64,000 nucleotides of DNA from Hedera helix (GCA_947179155.2 OX359266.1:42948039-43012038); one strand, 5' to 3'. Shown: positions 47,749 to 61,786, numbered from the stretch's first letter. Program-made: numbers and translations. Notes: generated from the sequence alone by a model not told the origin.

Positions 47749-50700
47749 ATGACATCTGGAAATCAAGAGGTTAACTATGGAATACCCGAAGCAAATGTAG
47801 CCGAGAATCAGGAGGCCCCAAACAATCCTCCTGCCAACTCAGGAAATAATGTTCCTGATAACATGATGAACGATGGATTCTTTAGAAATTTCATGCAGTT
47901 CATACAGAATCAAGCAAGAGAAAATCTAGTCAATAATAACAGTAGAAACGCTGGTAATTTGAGGATGGTCACTGTCAAGCAATTTAAAGAATTGGGACCA
48001 CCTGAATTCCACGGGAAGCCTGACCCACTCAAAGCGGAGGCATGGCTGAAGCAGACGACAAAAATACTTGATGTCTTACAATGCGCTGATGATCAAAAGG
48101 TGTCATTTGCCACTTTTATGTTACGAGGTGAGGCGGACCATTGGTGGGAAGCGGTAAAACGTATCCAACCTTCAGCACTCGAAATGTCTTGGACAGAATT
48201 CGAAGAACTGTTTAACGAGAAGTATTTCCCAGAAAGCATCCGCCATATGAAAGAGGTGGAATTCATTAAGCTGGAGCAGGGAAACATGACAGTCTCCCAA
48301 TATGAAGCTAAGTTCGCCGAGTTATCTCGTTTTGCCACCCATCTAGTGGATGACGAAGCACGAATGAGTCGGATGTTCCTAAGAGGTTTGAGACTCAAAA
48401 TTCGTCAACAACTTAGCTTTCATAAATTCAATTTGTATTCAGATGTTATGGATATGGCTCAAAGGGTGGAACAAACAGATAAAACATTGCAACCAAGAGT
48501 TAATGATCAGCATAGAGAAAGGAATGACAACAACCACAGGAACGAGAACCATCGAGGAGGTAACCAACACTTCGGTGGTAATTCCACATCAAATAACAGA
48601 GGAGGAGAATCCAGTGGGAAAAATTTCAAAAGAAAGAGATTCCATAATAATTATGGAAGGACACCAGCACCAGTACCAGCACCAGCACCGACCCCAGTTT
48701 CAAGGAGAGAAGATCGACCACCAGTGAGATGTTATAGGTGTGGTCAGGAAGGTCACATCAGCCCAAACTGTACACAGCAGTCCAAAAAGTGTTACAGTTG
48801 TGGGAAAGAGGGTCATCTTGCGCGGTTTTGTCCTGCCACAAAATCGAGTCCAGCTGCAATGATGATACCAAAAGCTAGCATGGATAAGGGAAAATCTGTA
48901 GTTCAAGGAAGAGCTTTTGTTGTGACATCCCAAATGGCACGAAACTCGAACGAGGTGATAACCGGTAAGCTATTCATAAATTCTCGTGAAGTCTACGCTT
49001 TGTTAGATACTGGCTCTACCCATTCTTTTATCTCACCCGCATGTGCTCAGCGTTTAAACTTAACTCCTGAAAATTTGGACTTTGACTTATCAGTTGAAAC
49101 CCCATTAGGAGAAATGACCATTACATCTACTGTCTATAAATCTTGCCTAGTTCAAATCAACAACCTCACATTACCTGTTGACCTTATTTCTTTGGAAATG
49201 CATGAATTTGATGTGATTTTAGGAATTGATTGGTTGACTACCCATCATGCTAAAATTGATTGTTTTCATAAGATTATTAGTTTTCATATTCCTAATCAAC
49301 CTGTCATGCAAATTCAAGCAACTAAACCATTGAAATCTATAACTGTTATTTCTAGCCATAAAGCCATTCGTTTATTGAAAAACGGATGTCAAGCCTTTTT
49401 AGCTCATGTCACTGATTTGAACAAAAATACGTCAAACTTGAATGATATTCCCATTGTTAATGAGTTTCCTGACGTTTTTCCTGAAGAACTTCCTGGTTTA
49501 CCCCCAAACCGTGAAATTGAATTTTGTATTGATCTTGAACCCGGTACCAAGCCCATTTCCAAAGCCCCATACCGAATGGCTCCCATTGAACTTCAAGAGT
49601 TAAAAGTCCAACTACAGGAATTGTTGGATACCGGTTTCATTCGTCCGAGTGCATCACCTTGGGGTGCTCCTGTTCTATTTGTGAAGAAGAAAGACGGGAG
49701 TATGAGATTGTGCATTGACTACCGAGAATTGAACCATGTCACCATCAAAAACAGGTACCCGTTGCCTCGGATCGATGACATGTTTGATCAATTACAAGGT
49801 GCTCAACATTTCTCAAAGATTAATCTCCGTTCTGGATATCATCAGTTAAAGGTTAAAGCTGAGGACATTCCAAAGACTGCTTTCAGAACTCGTTATGGGC
49901 ATTATGAGTTTTTAGTCATGCCTTTTGGACTAACCAATGCTCCTGCAGCTTTCATGGACATGATGAACCGAATATTCAAGGAATATTTGGATCATTTTGT
50001 GGCTGTCTTTATTGATGACATCCTCATATACTCCAAGAGTCGCGAGGATCATGAACAACACCTGAGATTGATACTCCAAAAGCTCCGTGAAAACAAATTA
50101 TATGCCAAGTTGAAGAAATGTGAGTTCTGGCTTGAGGAGGTCACGTTTCTTGGGCATGTGATTTCTAGTCAAGGAATATCAGTCGATCCTGCGAAGATTG
50201 AAACGGTACTAAATTGGGAACAACCCAAGACAGTAACCGAAGTCCGAAGTTTTCTGGGCCTAGCTGGTTATTATCGAAGATTCGTAGAAGGATTTTCTCG
50301 AATCGCCACTCCATTAACTCAGCTTACTCGAAAAAGCACAAAATTCATATGGAGCGAGGAATGCGAGAAAAGTTTCCAAGAACTCAAGAGGAGACTGGTT
50401 TCAGCTCTTGTTCTGACCATTCCATCAGAATCAGGAGAATTCGTCATATATAGCGATGCTTCAGGCAAAGGTCTAGGCTGTGTCCTTATGCAACATGGAA
50501 AGGTTATAGCCTATGCCTCTCGACAACTCAAAGATTATGAGAAAAATTATCCTACTCATGATTTAGAGTTGGCAGCAGTCGTTTTCGCATTAAAGATCTG
50601 GAGACACTACTTGTACGGAGAAAAGATGGATATCTATACGGATCATAAAAGTCTCAAGTATTTCTTCACCCAGAAGGAACTCAACATGCGACAACGACGT

Positions 50701-51288
50701 TGGCTTGAGCTGTTGAAGGATTACGACCACACAATCCAGTATTACCAGGGAAAGACGAACGTTGTAGCTGACGCTTTGAGCAGAAGATCTTATGCGAGTA
50801 CAAGTGCACTGCTGACAACACAAAAGTGTATTTTGTACGACTTGCAAAAGATGGAGATAGAGCTAAAGACACCAGGGACCCACTCGAAGATTGCTCACGT
50901 GCGAGTAGAACCAGCTTTAATGGATAAAATTAAAGCTGCTCAAGCTACCGATCCGGAACTGATGAACATGATGAAGAAAGTACAAGAAGGTGCCATCCCC
51001 GAAGCAAGAATTGACGAGACAGGAATACTTCGAGTTAACTCTCGACTCTGTGTTCCTAACGATCCTGAATTGAAGCATAAAATCATGATGGAGGCACACA
51101 ACACGCCGTTTGCAATCCACCCAGGAGGTACCAAGATGTATCGAGATCTTCGACATACATTTTGGTGGAACAATATGAAAAGGGAGATTGCAGAGTTTAT
51201 CTCAAGGTGCTTAACTTTTCAACGTGTCAAGGCAGAGCATCAAGTACCTAAGGGTCCATTACAACCACTTGAGGTTCTCGAATGGTAG
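47749..51288 (+). pseudogene. Element C: gag, protease, RT, RNase H and integrase zinc domain
   Basis: One open frame of 1179 codons, start MTSGNQEVNYGIPEA. In order: capsid (~residues 80-240), two CCHC knuckles (~327-366), protease with intact DTGS (~420), RT (~625-820), RNase H (~900-1020) and the integrase zinc region (~1120-1160). RT has FSKINLRSGYHQ where sister copies have FSKIDLRSGYHQ: the first catalytic aspartate codon is AAT (49822-49824), which should abolish polymerisation. FIDDILIYSK is intact. In the integrase zinc site the last Cys is Phe (CLTFQRVK, 51217-51219). TAG at 51286-51288 replaces a Lys codon after EVLEW. Confidence 0.93.
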
Positions 51289-52395
51289 TGGGAACACATC
51301 AATATGGATTTCGTGACGTGTCTTCCCAAAGTTTCTCAAGGCTTAGATGCAATTTGGGTCATCGTAGATAGATTGACCAAATCCGCTCATTTCTTACCTA
51401 TACGAGAAAACTTTTCACTTGAACGTCTTGCCGGTATGTACATAAATGAGATCGTGAGATTGCATGGCATGCCAGTTTTCATAGTTTCTGATCGAGATCC
51501 TAGATTCACTTCACGCTTTTGGATCAGTCTACAAAAAGCTATGGGCACTGAACTACGTTTTAGTTCTGCATACCATCCTCAAACGGACAGACAATCGGAA
51601 AGGACGATCCAGACCCTCGAAGATCTTTTGAGAATTTGTGTATTAGACTTCAAAGGAAGTTGGGATAAGTACTTGTCATTGGTGGAATTTTCTTACAACA
51701 ACAGTTACCAAGCAAGCATAGGCATGGCTCCATTCGAGGCTTTGTATGGAAGGAAGTGTCGCTCTCCAATATGTTGGAGTGAGGTAGGAGAAGAAAAATT
51801 GTTGGGACCCGAGTTGGTACGCTTGACGACCGAAAAGATCCAAATGATCCGACAACGAATACAGACAGCACAAGAACGACAAAAGAGTTATGCCGATCTT
51901 CATCGGAGAGATGAGAGATTCAACGTTGGAGATCATGTATTCTTACGTGTTTCTCCATGGAAAGGAGTTACGAGATTCGGAAAGAGAGGAAAGCTTAACC
52001 CTCGGTTTATTGGCCCATTTGAAATCTTCGATCGAGTAAGAACCGTAGCCTACAGACTAGCCTTACCACCAAGTATGTCTCGCATCCATAACGTTTTTCA
52101 CATATCTATGTTACGTAAATATGTGAAGGACCCAAACCACGTCATTGAGTTAGAACCGGACGTTATAGAAGAGGATTTAACGTTCGAGGAGGTACCTGTT
52201 AAGATCCTAGATAAGAAGGAGCAGATTCTACGCTCAAAGGTTATACCTCAAGTTAATGTTTTATGGAGGAACCAAGATATTGAAGAAATGACCTGGAAGC
52301 TAGAATCTGAAATAAAATCTAAGTATCCTTATCTCTTCGAAATGCCAGGTACGTCAATTTCGGGGACGAAATTTCATAAGGAGGGGAGGTTGTAA
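51289..52395 (+). pseudogene. Element C: integrase core and chromodomain tail after the TAG
   Basis: Continues in the same frame as 47749-51288; the first ATG is at 51304. It contains the integrase core (DFVTCLPK, VSDRDPRF, then TDRQSERT where B has TDGQSERT), the GPFEIFDRVRTVAYRLALP region and the chromodomain-like tail (EQILRSKV, WRNQDIEEMTWKLE). Several changes at otherwise constant sites (G to C in TGLPK, G to R in TDGQ) suggest relaxed constraint. The stop codon TAA lies in the 3' LTR. Confidence 0.92.
52378..52389 (+). promoter_or_regulatory. Polypurine tract of C
   Basis: AAGGAGGGGAGG followed by T and the LTR start; it overlaps the end of gag-pol. Confidence 0.9.
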
Positions 52396-55300
52396 GACCC
52401 CGAATTTTATGAAATATAAAATTTAATTTTTCTTCATATATATATTTTTCTGAAACAGTAAGTGGTTAAATCGATAAAGTTAAAAGTTAAGGATGTTATG
52501 TGCAAATTTTATTTTGTCGGACAATATTCGCTTTGTCGGGGAATATTCGTTTGGTCGGAGAATATTCGGGCCGTACGACGGCGCCGAAATAACTAATTAT
52601 TGGTGGACCCCACAACGGAATAATTGTCGGATATAGAAAACGACAGAAGTAACCTTTTTAAATAAAAATAGTCAACGGTGTTAACTGTTTAAATACTGGT
52701 GATAAAAGAATAGTAGTATACGGTAATTTATGGTATTTCAGTATAGCACACGGTATTCTACAGTAGCACACGGTATTGCACAGTGTCTCGTATTATTGGT
52801 CTAATAATTGACACCGTAATTGTTACGCATCATTTCATCAATAATTGTCACTGCATAATATTTTATGTTATCAATTCAATAATTGTTGCTACACAGTATT
52901 TTGCATTATTGTTACTACACGACATGTTGCATTATTAAACCAATAATTGTCACAGTAACAAATGCACAGTAATTCATATTATTGATCTGATAATTGTCAC
53001 AGTAGTCATTGCATTACTTTGAATTATTGTTATCACTGTGGTAGCATTATGTTAATTGTCGTATTACTAATTGGTACTTTTATTAGACAATATTATTTAT
53101 TTTATTAAGAAAAAAATAGAAAAAAATAAATAAATATTATTATTATTTTTCAAAAGTTACTATTCACTCCCGGAGTTCACTATTCATTCCCGAAAAAGTT
53201 ACTATTCACTGACGGAAGTTACTGTTCATCTCGGGAAGTCACTGTTCATCTGCCGACAAAAGTTACTGTACAATAATGTTCACATTTTGAAAATTTTAAA
53301 GTTACTGTGCAAAGTTACTGTGCAAGTATTGAAAAATTTTTAAAAAACGTTTGCGCAGCCGGGGGGGAGGCGCAGCCCCCCAATTTTTCCTTCCTCGGCG
53401 TGCTACGCATAGTAACTTCATTTGCTATAAATAGGCCCTTCGCTGAATAAGAAAATCATATCTAAAATACATAAATTTTTCTATAAGTTTATTGTGAGAG
53501 AATTTTGAGCATAGTAAGGTTATTTTGAGAGTTTGAAAGCCAAAAGGAGTGCAGGAATTTTTCAAGTAAGTATTTTATTAAAGAGTAGTAATTTCATAAA
53601 TTCCTATTTTTCACGGTATTCACAAATCTTCCTTTAGAAGACTCTTCTTTGAGAAGATTCATTTTTAAAAGCTTTATTTGGAAGATTTATTTTGAAATAT
53701 TATTTTAAAAACTATTTTAAAGTTGTTATATTATACTACAAAAATTATGTTAAATATATATAATTTTGATAGTTCATATTATACGGGTTATCATACACCT
53801 TGAAATTCATATGTGGTAATTACTAATTTTATTATAAATATATAGGTTGATCAACCTCATTTAAATCAATATCCAGTCACGTGTTAAGGTAAGGAATATT
53901 ATTCTTTTCACACTCTTAAATTATTGCGGTAAGGAATATTATCTTCTTTCATATTCTAACTTACTACGGTAAGGGGTATCACTCTTTTCACCATCATAAA
54001 TGGATATTATTTTCTTTCTTACTTGAAGGGATTATCATTATTTGATTCTCGAAAATAATATCGTTTCTTTCTTGTGCCATTTATTTCCATGTATTAAATT
54101 GTGGGATTAACCTTACGGCGCGGTTTACCGCCTGTTGGTGAATAACCTTTTGTATTCATTCCTTATTAATCTTTGAGAATAACCTTACGGTGCGGATTAT
54201 CGCCTGTTTGGTGAATAACTATTCGTATTCAAATTGATGGGAATAACCTTACGGCGCGAATTATCGCCTGTTTGGTGAATAACTATTTGTATTCAAATTG
54301 ATGGGAATAACCTTACGGCGCAGATTACCGCCTGTTGGTGAATAACCCTTTTTATTTGTCTCATGTGGAAATAATTTGTCTACACGAATTATCACATGAC
54401 ACTTTTATTCCATATTCGTAAGTGATATCATTTTCCTTTATACTCATAAGGGATACCATCTTTTTCATCTTCCATTATTCAAACTTACTATGGTAAGTGA
54501 TATTAATTCCCTTCACCTTTTGTTAATCAAACCTGTTACGGTAAGGGATATTATTTTCTTTCATACACCTAAATTGAAACTTATTATGGAACTATTGCTT
54601 CTATAATTCCTGAAAATATTATATGTTCCATAATAGTTGAATTTCATTATTTCAACTGAACCTTTCTATTTTCTGAACATTTCTATTTGAACTGTGATCG
54701 TTATTCTGAACTGTGGATCTTGAATATCATTTTTAAATTTCACTCCACATCATGTTGGCAATTTGGACATTATTTGAATCTGCACAAAGTAAACTTCCGA
54801 TACTTATTGTTTATCCTGTTCTTCTGTTCATCATTTGTATCACTGTTGTTTGTATTAATCATCAAGAATCAAGCTGTTGTGAATATCTGTGGCGGGGGGC
54901 ACATATGTGATATAATTGTTGAACAGATGATAGGTTAAAGGCGATATACTAGGTTAAAGGCGATACATCTGTTCGGTGTCTTTTATGGCACGTGGTGAAT
55001 GTTCTCTTTGGCCCGTAGTGCAAAGATGAACTGTTGGTTGGTATGATTATGACCAAAGGCTGAATCTGGTATAATCATGACCGTTGATGCTATATTGAAT
55101 ATCTTTGGCCCGTAGTGCAAAGATGAACTGTTGATTTGCATGATTATGACCAGGAACTGTGAATTTTTATTATCATGACTAATGGTATTTCAGATGATAA
55201 AAGTTGATGATATTTTTACTAAAAAGAGAAGCGAGTGGACATTATAGTCTGCATTATTCTTCTAATAGATTGCTCATTCCGCTGCTATTATTGATCTGAA

Positions 55301-55695
55301 CATTGTCAAGAATTTAACTGCAGTTTTTGATATAAACCTTGTAGTAAATTCTATCAAGAACTCAACTGTTGAAGGCTAATGATAATTTATTCGTCATTAT
55401 CTTAGTCATGATATTTCTTACTGGGCTATTTGAGCTCACCCTTTCTTTTGTTCCATTGTTTTTCAACAGGAGATGAAAACGTAACAGGGTCTAGCCGGGG
55501 GATGGAGTGAGAGTCCGAGGAATAGCTGTCGTAGTCTTCACGTGTTGTAAAATAGTGTAGCAATAATAGTGAAGACTTAGTTATTTATTATTATACACTG
55601 TATTGTTGTACGTTGTGCTTTGTTGTAATAATTTTGTTGTAGTCTTTTGACGACTCAAGTTTGGGCTGTGTGGGCTCAGATTTTGGGGCGTCACA
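52391..55695 (+). mobile_element. Element C 3' LTR
   Basis: 3305 bp, uninterrupted, TG...CA. It shows the empty site of B: CCGGGGGGGAGGCGCAG at about 53359-53375. TATA box at 53426-53433. It ends GGGGCGTCACA, then GAACC. Confidence 0.95.
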
Positions 55696-55700
55696 GAACC

Positions 55701-55721
55701 TATCATACAAACGGCCGAACC
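55701..55721 (+). repeat. Host minisatellite unit between C and the solo LTR
   Basis: TATCATACAAACGGCC then GAACC: one unit of the array seen at 32536-32698. Confidence 0.75.
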
Positions 55722-58700
55722 TGTAAGACCCCGAATTTTATGAAATATAAAAATTAATTTTTCTTCATATATATTTTTCCTGAAACAGTAAGTGGTTAAA
55801 TTAACAAAATTGAAAGTTAAGGATGTTATGTGTAAATTTTATTTTGTCGGACAATATTCGTTTTGTCGGGGAATATTCGGGCCGTACGACGGCGCCGAAA
55901 TAATTAATTATTGGTGGACCCCACAACGGAATATTTGTCGGATATAGAAAACGACAGAAGTAACCTTTTTAAATAAAAATAGTCAACGGTGTTAACTGTT
56001 AAAATACCGGTAATAAAAGAATAGTAGCATACGGTAATTTATGGTATTTTACTGTAGCATGCGGTACTCTACAGTAGCACACGGTATTGCACAGTGTCTC
56101 ATATTATTGACACCGTAACTGTTACGCATCATTTCATTAATAATTGTCACTGCATAATATTTTATATTATCAATTCAATTATTGTTGCTACACAGTATTT
56201 TGCATTATTGATTCAATAATTGTCATTACACTGTATTTCATATCATCGAGTCAATAATTGTTAGTACACTGTAGTTTAAAATTATTGAATCTAATAATTG
56301 TCACGGTAGCAAATACACTATAATTTATATTATTAAATTAATAAAAATATGTAACGTGTTTCTTACATTATTGTGGTAACATTATTTTATATGTTGGACT
56401 CACAGGAAGAATAAATAAATAAATAAATAAAAAATAAAAAAATTAATTTTACTATTTGAAATAGTAACGTGAATAGTGACGTGAATAGTGACGTGAATAG
56501 TACGTGAATAGTAAGAAAACATGTGGGCCCTCTGTGGGACCCACCTGAGGAAAACCAAATTTGAAAATGTGCTGGGAGAAAACAGAAACGTGGGCTGCTG
56601 CCGCAGCTGCTGAAATTTTCAGCACTGGCGTGCAGTACGCCTCCCACCTACCATGCATAGTAACTTATTTTCTCATATAAATAGATTGTTCAGCTGAATA
56701 GAAAAATCACACCTAAAACATAAAATTTTTCTATAAGAATTTTATGAGTTTTCTCTGAGAATAGTAAGGCTATTTTGAGAGTTTGAAAGCCAAAAGGAGT
56801 GCAGGAATTTTTCAAGTAAGTCTTTTATTAAAGAGTAGTAATTTTATAAATTCCTATTTTTCACGGTATTCACAAATCTTCCTTTAGAAGACTCTTCTTT
56901 GAGAAGATTCATTTTTAAAAGCTTTCTTTGGAAGATTTATTTTGGAATATTATTTTTAAAACTATTTTAAAGTTGGTATTTTATACTACAAAAATTATGT
57001 TAAATATATATAATTTTGATAGTTCATAATATATGAGTTATCATACACTTTGAAGTTTACATGTTGTAATTACTAATTTTATTATAAATATATAGGTTGA
57101 TCAATCTCATTTAAATCAATATCCAGTCACGTGTTAAGGTAAGGAATATCATATTCTTTCATTTTCTATTATTTAAACTTACTACGGTAAGGGGTATCAT
57201 TCTTTTCATCATCATAAATGGATATTATTTTCTTTCTTACTTGAAGGGATTATCATTCTTTGATTCTAAAAAATAATATCGTTTCTTTCTTGTGCCATTT
57301 ATTTCCATGTATTAAATTGTGGGAATAACCTTACGGCGCGGTTTACCGCCTGTTGGTGAATAACCTTTTGTATTCATTCCTTATTAATCTTTGAGAATAA
57401 CCTTACGGTGCGGATTATCGCCTGTTTGGTGAATAACTCTTCGTATTCAAATTGATGGGAATAACCTTACGGCGCGGATTATCGTCTGTTTGGTGAATAA
57501 CTATTCGTATTCAAATTGATGGGAATAACCTTACGGTGCGGATTATCGCCTGTTGGTGAATAACCCTTTTTATTTGTCTCCTGTGAAAATAATTTGTCTA
57601 CACGAATTATCACATGACACTTTTATTCCATATTCGTAAGTGATATCATTTTCCTTTATACTCATAAGGGATACCATCTTTTTCATCTTCCATTATTCAA
57701 ACTTACTATGGTAAGGGATATTAATTCCCTTCACCTTTTGTTAATCAAACCTGCTACGGTAAGGGATATTATTTTCTTTCATACACCTAAATCGAAACTT
57801 ATTATGGAACTATTGCTTCTATAATTCCTGAAAATATTATATGTTCCATAATAGTTGAATTTCATTATTTCAACTGAACCTTCCTATTTTTTTTAAACAT
57901 TCCTATTGAACTGTAATCGTTATTCTGAACTGTGGAGCTTGAATATCATTTTAAATTTCACTTCACATCATGTTGGCAATTTGGACATTATTTGAATCTG
58001 CACAAAGTAAACTTCCGATACTTATTGTTTATTCTGTTCTTCTGTTCATCATTTGTATCACTGTTATTTGTATTAATCATCAAGAATCAAGCTGTTGTGA
58101 ATATCTGTGGCCGGGGGCACAGATGTGATATAATTGTTGAACAGATGATAGGTTAAAGGCGATATACTAGGTTAAAGGCGATACATCTGTTCAGTGTCTT
58201 TTATGGCACGTGGTTAATGTTCTCTTTGGCCCGTAGTGCAAAGATGAACTGTTGATTGGTATGATTATGACCAAAGGCTGAATCTGGTATAATCATGACC
58301 GTTGGTGTTATATTGAATGTCTTTGGCCCGTAGTGCAAAGATGAACTGTTGATTGGTATGATTATGACTAAAGGCTGAATCTGGTATAATCATGACCGTT
58401 GGTGTTATATTGAATCTCTTTGGCCCGTAATGCATAGATGAACTGTTGATTTGCATGATTATGACCAGGAACTGTGAATTTGTATTATCTTGACTAATGG
58501 TATTTCAGATGATAAAAGTTGATGATGTTTTTACGAAAAAGAGAAGCGCGTGGACATTATAGTCTACATTATTCTTCTAATAGATTGCTCATTCCGCCGC
58601 TATTATTGATCTGAACATTGTTCAAGAATTTAACTGCAGTTTTTGATATACACCTTGTATTATGTTGTAGGAACTCACCTGTTGAAGGCTAATGATAATT

Positions 58701-59000
58701 TATTCGTCATTATCTTAGTCATGATATTTCTTACTGGGCTATTTGAGCTCACCCTTTCTTTTGTTCCATTACAGGAGATGAAAACGTAACAGGGTCTAGC
58801 CGGAGAATGGAGTGAGAGTCTGAGGAATAGTTGTCGTAGTCTTCACGTGTTGTAAAATAGTGTGACAATAATAGTGAAGACTTAGTTGTGTATTATTATA
58901 CACTGTATTGTTGTACGTTGTGCTTTGTTGTAATATTTTTGTTGTAGTCTTTTGACGACTCAAGTTTGGGCTGTGTGGGCTCAGATTTGGGGGCGTCACA
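55722..59000 (+). mobile_element. Tekay solo LTR, 3279 bp, TSD GAACC
   Basis: TGTAAG...CGTCACA, flanked by GAACC at 55717-55721 and 59001-59005. No internal sequence, so it arose by recombination between the two LTRs of a former element. U3 is like that of B (TGACG repeats, TCP-like inverted repeat). It carries three 96-bp leader repeats and the hairpin array. Nine bases are missing before the acceptor-like site, but ACAG|GAGATG is kept. Confidence 0.95.
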
Positions 59001-59878
59001 GAACCTACCATACAAACTGTTGAACTAACTCTGTGCTATTCGCTTCAAAACATGATCAGAAACAACCTGCTGAGGCTTCTGATTATGCTGATCCCCTTTA
59101 TGATTTGGCTGATCCCTTTTATGATTTGGGGACTGAGTCTGCCTAACCTCTCCCCTTGTTTCATCATCTTGGCCCTTATCTGCATGAAGGGATTTGTCTG
59201 CCCCCTTCGAGAGGGATCTGTTATAATGACATAATATCCTTTAGTACTATAATTCAATTTTATTATTTTATCACTAATATTAAATTACACATTCAATAAT
59301 ATATTTAAGAATAAACACAAATATAAATGTTTAATATTTGAAAATTAGACTATTTTTGGTGAGTAGAAAGAGTGTTTTGAAAATAATGGAGTATTTTTTA
59401 TTTGTTGTGCGGATACAAGGACCAGATACCTTTCTTTCCTACTCCTATTAACTTGTTTTTCATGTGGTGTGATTGGACATAAAAAAAGATGTCTGCCCAA
59501 GGACGATGTACTATTTCTAAAGCAAAATTAGCATGTGTTAATAATGATACTTTCTTAAATATCGTTGTTGCGTGGGTGATACGTAACGTAGGCCACCTAT
59601 TTGTTTTTGGGTGCTTAAAATCTTGGTCGATATCACCGTCTCTATTGTTGCAAAGAAACCTTTCACATTGCCGTCGTGTTTCACGATTACCAAATAATTT
59701 TAGGGCTACCCTGTCGTGTCCCAGTTTGTTCGAAATATCAATAAGTACACTATTTTTCTGTGGTGGGATGTTTTTCTTTGCACTTAAAATTCACTTAAAA
59801 TTTTTAAATTTTAATTAATATTATGATAAATATTGTAAATTAGTTAAAATTTATTACTTATTGTAATTTTTATTATTT
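59001..59878. other. Host DNA, unassigned
   Basis: Begins with the end of the GAACC minisatellite. 59038-59200 holds a direct repeat in which a unit reading GATTTGGCTGATCCC-like text occurs twice; frames there are short and match no family I know. The rest is AT-rich with no gene (the frame 59489-59818 has no recognisable domain). Confidence 0.4.
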
Positions 59879-60726
59879 TATAAATTTTAATGAGTCATCT
59901 CAATCTTAAATTTAAAAATATTTCAAATTAACTTTTAAAAGTCAATAATAATAATTTAATTTAAAACGGAGGGAGTATGATTTAGTGCTCTTCATTTGTA
60001 ACAGAGTTTGTTTTTCCTCGATTATTCTTTTTTTTCATATTGTAAGTTTTTTCTCGTCTATTACGAAATTTTGTTTTTCCTATTACGTGGGCTTGTTTTT
60101 ATAGGCATAGAAGATCTATTATTAGTGTACTTATCGTGATGATAAATTTATGTAGACTTGAATGCGAGATGATTACGAACTGCGTGTTATAATAGTTTTC
60201 GTGTTTAATAATTGCTCAGATTTATAAATTCTTATTGATGTTTTTATGACATATTATAAGAGTAAATTATAGTGCTCACCAAATTTTGATTACGATTGAT
60301 CTATCTTCTTATAAATTTTAACTAGTCATTTCAATCTTAAATTTAAAAATATTTTAAATTAATTTTTAAAAATCAATAATAATAATTTAATTTAGAACGG
60401 AGGGAGTATGATTTAGTGCTCTTCATTTGTAACAGAGTTTGTTTTCCTCGATTATTCTTTTTTTTCATATGTAAGTTTTTTCTCGTCTGTTACGAAATTT
60501 TGTTTTTCCTATTACGTGGGCTTGTTTTTATAGGCATAGAAGATCTATTATTAGTGTACTTATCGTGATGATAAATTTATGTAGACTTGAATGCGAGATG
60601 ATTATGAACAGCGTGTTATAATAGTTTTCGTGTTTAATAATTGGTCAGATTTATAAATTCTTATTGATGTTTTTATGACATATTATAAGAGTAAATTATA
60701 GTGCTCACCAAATTTTGATTACGATT
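59879..60726 (+). repeat. Tandem duplication of about 430 bp
   Basis: 59879-60297 and 60309-60726 are near-identical direct copies. Each contains AACGGAGGGAGTA (59965 and 60396), a Stowaway-type terminus. D inserted at the right end of the second copy. Confidence 0.85.
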
Positions 60727-61537
60727 TGTAAGACCCCGAATTTTATGAAATACAAAATTTAATTTTTCTTCATATATATTTTTTTTTGAAACAGTAAGTG
60801 GTTAAATTAACAAAATTGAAAGATAAGGATGTTATGTGCAAATTTTATTTTGTCGGACAATATTCGCTTTGTCGGGGAATATTCGTTTGGTCGGGGAATA
60901 TTCGTGCCGTACGACGGCGCCGAAATAATAAATTATTGGTGGACCCCACAACGGAATATTTGTCGGATATAGAAAACGACAGAAGTAACCTTTTTAAATA
61001 AAAATAGTCAACGGAACTGTTAAAATACCGGTGATAAAAGAATAGTAGCATACGGTAGTTTATGGTATTTTCTGTAGCACACGGTACTCTACAGTAACAC
61101 ACGGTATTGCATAGTGTCTCATATTATTGGTCTGATAATTGACACCGTAACTGTTACGCATCATTTCATCGATAATTGTCACTGCATAATATTTTATATT
61201 ATCAATTCAATAATTGTTGTTACACAGTATTTTGCATTATTGATTTAATAATTGTCATTACACTGTATTTTATATCATTGAGTCAATAATTGTTGTTGCA
61301 CTGTTTTTAAAATTATTGAACCTAATAATTGTCACAGTAACATATGCACAGTAATTCACATTATTGAATCAATAATTGTCATTACACAGTAACGTATGCT
61401 TTATTTTACATTATTGTTATCTCTATTATGATGTTATTTAAACAGTTGTATTTCATTAATTTATTGACTTGATATCTAAGAGCTAACTATACTGTATTTA
61501 TAACAATTAGTCATAATAATTGAATTGATAAAGTTAT

Positions 61538-61786
61538 TTGTTTATAATATAAAGTTAGGTGATTATTAGGTGATATGAAATGAATGGTGTAGATTAAAGT
61601 GTGAATTATTGTTGAATAATTGAATTAATTTGTTTATAATATAAAGTTAGGTGATTATTAGGTGATATGAAATGAATGGTGTAGATTAAAGTGTGAATTA
61701 TTGTTGAATAATTAAATTGATTTGTTTATAATATAAAGTTAGGTGATTATTAGGTGATATGAAATGAATGGTGTAGATTAAAGATA
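61538..61786 (+). repeat. 92-bp tandem repeat in U3 of D (2.7 copies)
   Basis: Units start at 61538, 61630 and 61722 with TTGTTTATAATATAAAGTTA and contain ATGAATGGTGTAGATTAAAG. Confidence 0.9.

Larger units (their letters stand above)
32699..55695 (+). mobile_element. Element C: Tekay retrotransposon with B nested in its 5' LTR, TSD GAACC
   Basis: Bounded by GAACC at 32694-32698 and 55696-55700. Order: 5' LTR first part 32699-33679, inserted element B, 5' LTR rest 45224-47548, primer site, gag-pol 47749-52395, polypurine tract, 3' LTR 52391-55695. Without B it is about 11.5 kb. The two LTRs (about 3305 bp each) differ at roughly 30 positions by eye, about 1%, so C is clearly older than B. 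All lesions described below leave it non-autonomous. Confidence 0.95.

Noticed and set aside
59045..59257. Short frames with repeated motifs on both strands after the solo LTR
   Set aside because: Overlapping frames on both strands arise from one direct repeat; no family recognised.
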